From Paracoccaceae bacterium (GTDB lineage Bacteria > Pseudomonadota > Alphaproteobacteria > Rhodobacterales > Rhodobacteraceae): a DNA stretch of 7,074 bases. The DNA lies in NCBI GenBank assembly GCA_003535335.1, contig DOHJ01000133.1, forward strand, positions 1-7,074, written 5' to 3'. This document shows, piece after piece, positions 6,652 through 7,074 of this stretch (positions are counted from its first letter, which is position 1; every line of letters starts with the position of its first letter). Both the position numbers and the translations under genes were made by a program. The notes below the pieces were generated by a model. That model made no database searches and was not told the DNA's origin. It saw only the letters and a program-made list of their open reading frames with translations.

Positions 6652-6942
6652 ATGGCGACGAAACCAATGACAAAGACCCAACTTGTAGCTGCACTTGCAG
6701 AAGAGATGGGCGCAGACAAAAAAGCTGCAGGCGGCGCTCTGGACGCGATCATTGCAGTTATAACACGTGAAGTATCCGGCGGTGGTGCTGTGACGTTGCC
6801 AGGTGTTGGCAAAATCTATTGCCGCGAACGCCCAGAGCGCATGGTTCGCAACCCGGCGACTGGCGAGCAAATTCAAAAAGCTGCCGACAAGGTTGTTAAA
6901 ATGACTATTGCCAAGGCGCTAAAAGATAGCGTGAATGGTTAA
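6652..6942 (+). CDS. hup: HU-family nucleoid DNA-binding protein
   Basis: A 96-residue histone-like protein that binds and bends DNA as a dimer and compacts the nucleoid. The helical N-terminal part (about 6-42, starting MTKTQLVAALAEE) is the dimerisation region. It is followed by the beta-sheet and DNA-clasping arms: GGGAVTLPGVGKIYCRERPE (43-62), then the conserved RNPATGE (66-72) with Pro68 at the arm tip, which intercalates into DNA in this family. The C-terminal helix is 77-93. The length is slightly above the usual 90 because of a short N-terminal extension (MATKP). It has its own strong ribosome binding site and a terminator downstream, so it is probably a separate transcription unit. 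Whether it corresponds to HupA, HupB or a single homodimeric HU cannot be told; IHF is less likely because the arm sequence is HU-like. Confidence 0.96.
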   Translation: MATKPMTKTQLVAALAEEMGADKKAAGGALDAIIAVITREVSGGGAVTLPGVGKIYCRERPERMVRNPATGEQIQKAADKVVKMTIAKALKDSVNG

Positions 6943-6970
6943 TTCCTAACGGACCTTGTGTCTTTAGGAA
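6943..6970 (+). repeat. Inverted repeat directly after the HU stop codon
   Basis: TTCCTAA (6943-6949) is perfectly complementary to TTAGGAA (6964-6970) with a 14-base interval. It begins immediately after the TAA and precedes the terminator by nine bases. It lacks a T-run; a role as a 3'-UTR stem protecting the abundant HU mRNA is possible, but chance cannot be excluded. Confidence 0.45.
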
Positions 6971-6978
6971 AAATCAAT

Positions 6979-7006
6979 AGGGTCGTCCGCTTGGGCGGCC
7001 CTTTTT
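6979..7006 (+). terminator. Rho-independent terminator of the HU gene
   Basis: GGGTCGTCC (6980-6988) pairs with GGGCGGCCC (6993-7001) over nine base pairs, two of them G-U, closed by the loop GCTT; A6979 and T7002 can add one more pair. Five T residues follow (7002-7006). The G-U pairs become A-C mismatches on the opposite strand, so the element favours plus-strand transcription. Confidence 0.9.
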
Positions 7007-7012
7007 ATGTCG

Positions 7013-7024
7013 ACCCTTCGGGGT
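7013..7024. repeat. Small C(TTCG)G hairpin
   Basis: ACCC (7013-7016), loop TTCG (7017-7020), GGGT (7021-7024). In RNA, C(UUCG)G is an exceptionally stable tetraloop. It lies just beyond the terminator and is not followed by T residues; its role is unclear. Confidence 0.4.
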
Positions 7025-7036
7025 AAAGCAAATCCA

Positions 7037-7074
7037 GTGAGGATTCGGGCATTGCTTATGGGGCTGAGGGATGC
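7037..7074 (+). CDS. Possible first codons of a downstream gene (very uncertain)
   Basis: After the terminator, one plus-strand frame is open to the window edge, with three in-frame candidate starts: GTG 7037, TTG 7052 and ATG 7058. AGGA at 7040-7043 lies eight bases before the TTG. From the ATG only five complete codons (MGLRD) are visible, far too few to assign a product. A different-frame ATG at 7071 preceded by GAGGG is an alternative, and the region may simply be noncoding. Confidence 0.15.
   Translation, partial: MRIRALLMGLRD

Noticed and set aside
6966..7074. Minus-strand frame open from the right edge to a stop at about 6966-6968, suggesting a convergent gene end
   Set aside because: It would run through the HU terminator, the translation is not recognisable, and the stretch is too short to judge. 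The right flank would settle it.

Overview
The window looks like chromosomal DNA of an alphaproteobacterium, most likely Rhodobacterales (Roseobacter-like) with only moderate GC. The HU protein, the class A penicillin-binding protein with a cysteine-flanked insert, and the MltB-type transglycosylase with its HDCRRP motif all resemble Rhodobacteraceae proteins as I remember them; no search was possible. I see no mobile elements, CRISPR, tRNA, rRNA or phage genes.

Layout. 1-478 (-): 5' part of a secreted MltB-type lytic murein transglycosylase, cut by the window edge. 479-834: 356 bp AT-rich divergent intergenic region with small inverted repeats and no convincing gene. 835-3141 (+): bifunctional class A penicillin-binding protein. 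3142-3228: short leader with two nearby GCAT/ATGC inverted repeats. 3229-5037 (+): adenine deaminase. 5034-6518 (+): AMP nucleosidase, overlapping the deaminase by ATGA. 6519-6651: HU leader. 6652-6942 (+): HU-family nucleoid protein, followed by a clear Rho-independent terminator at 6979-7006. 7007-7074: a small C(TTCG)G hairpin and possibly the first codons of another gene.

How the genes fit together. There are two themes. Two peptidoglycan enzymes with opposite activities, a glycan-strand cleaver and a glycan polymerase/crosslinker, diverge from one control region. The second theme is a translationally coupled pair catalysing consecutive steps of purine interconversion: AMP to adenine plus ribose 5-phosphate (Amn), then adenine to hypoxanthine plus ammonia (Ade). 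HU follows as a small housekeeping gene, probably with its own promoter and terminator.

I did not find an undescribed system. The points most worth checking are the only two cysteines of the PBP, which flank an insert in its glycosyltransferase domain, the ade-amn coupling, and the repeats upstream of ade.
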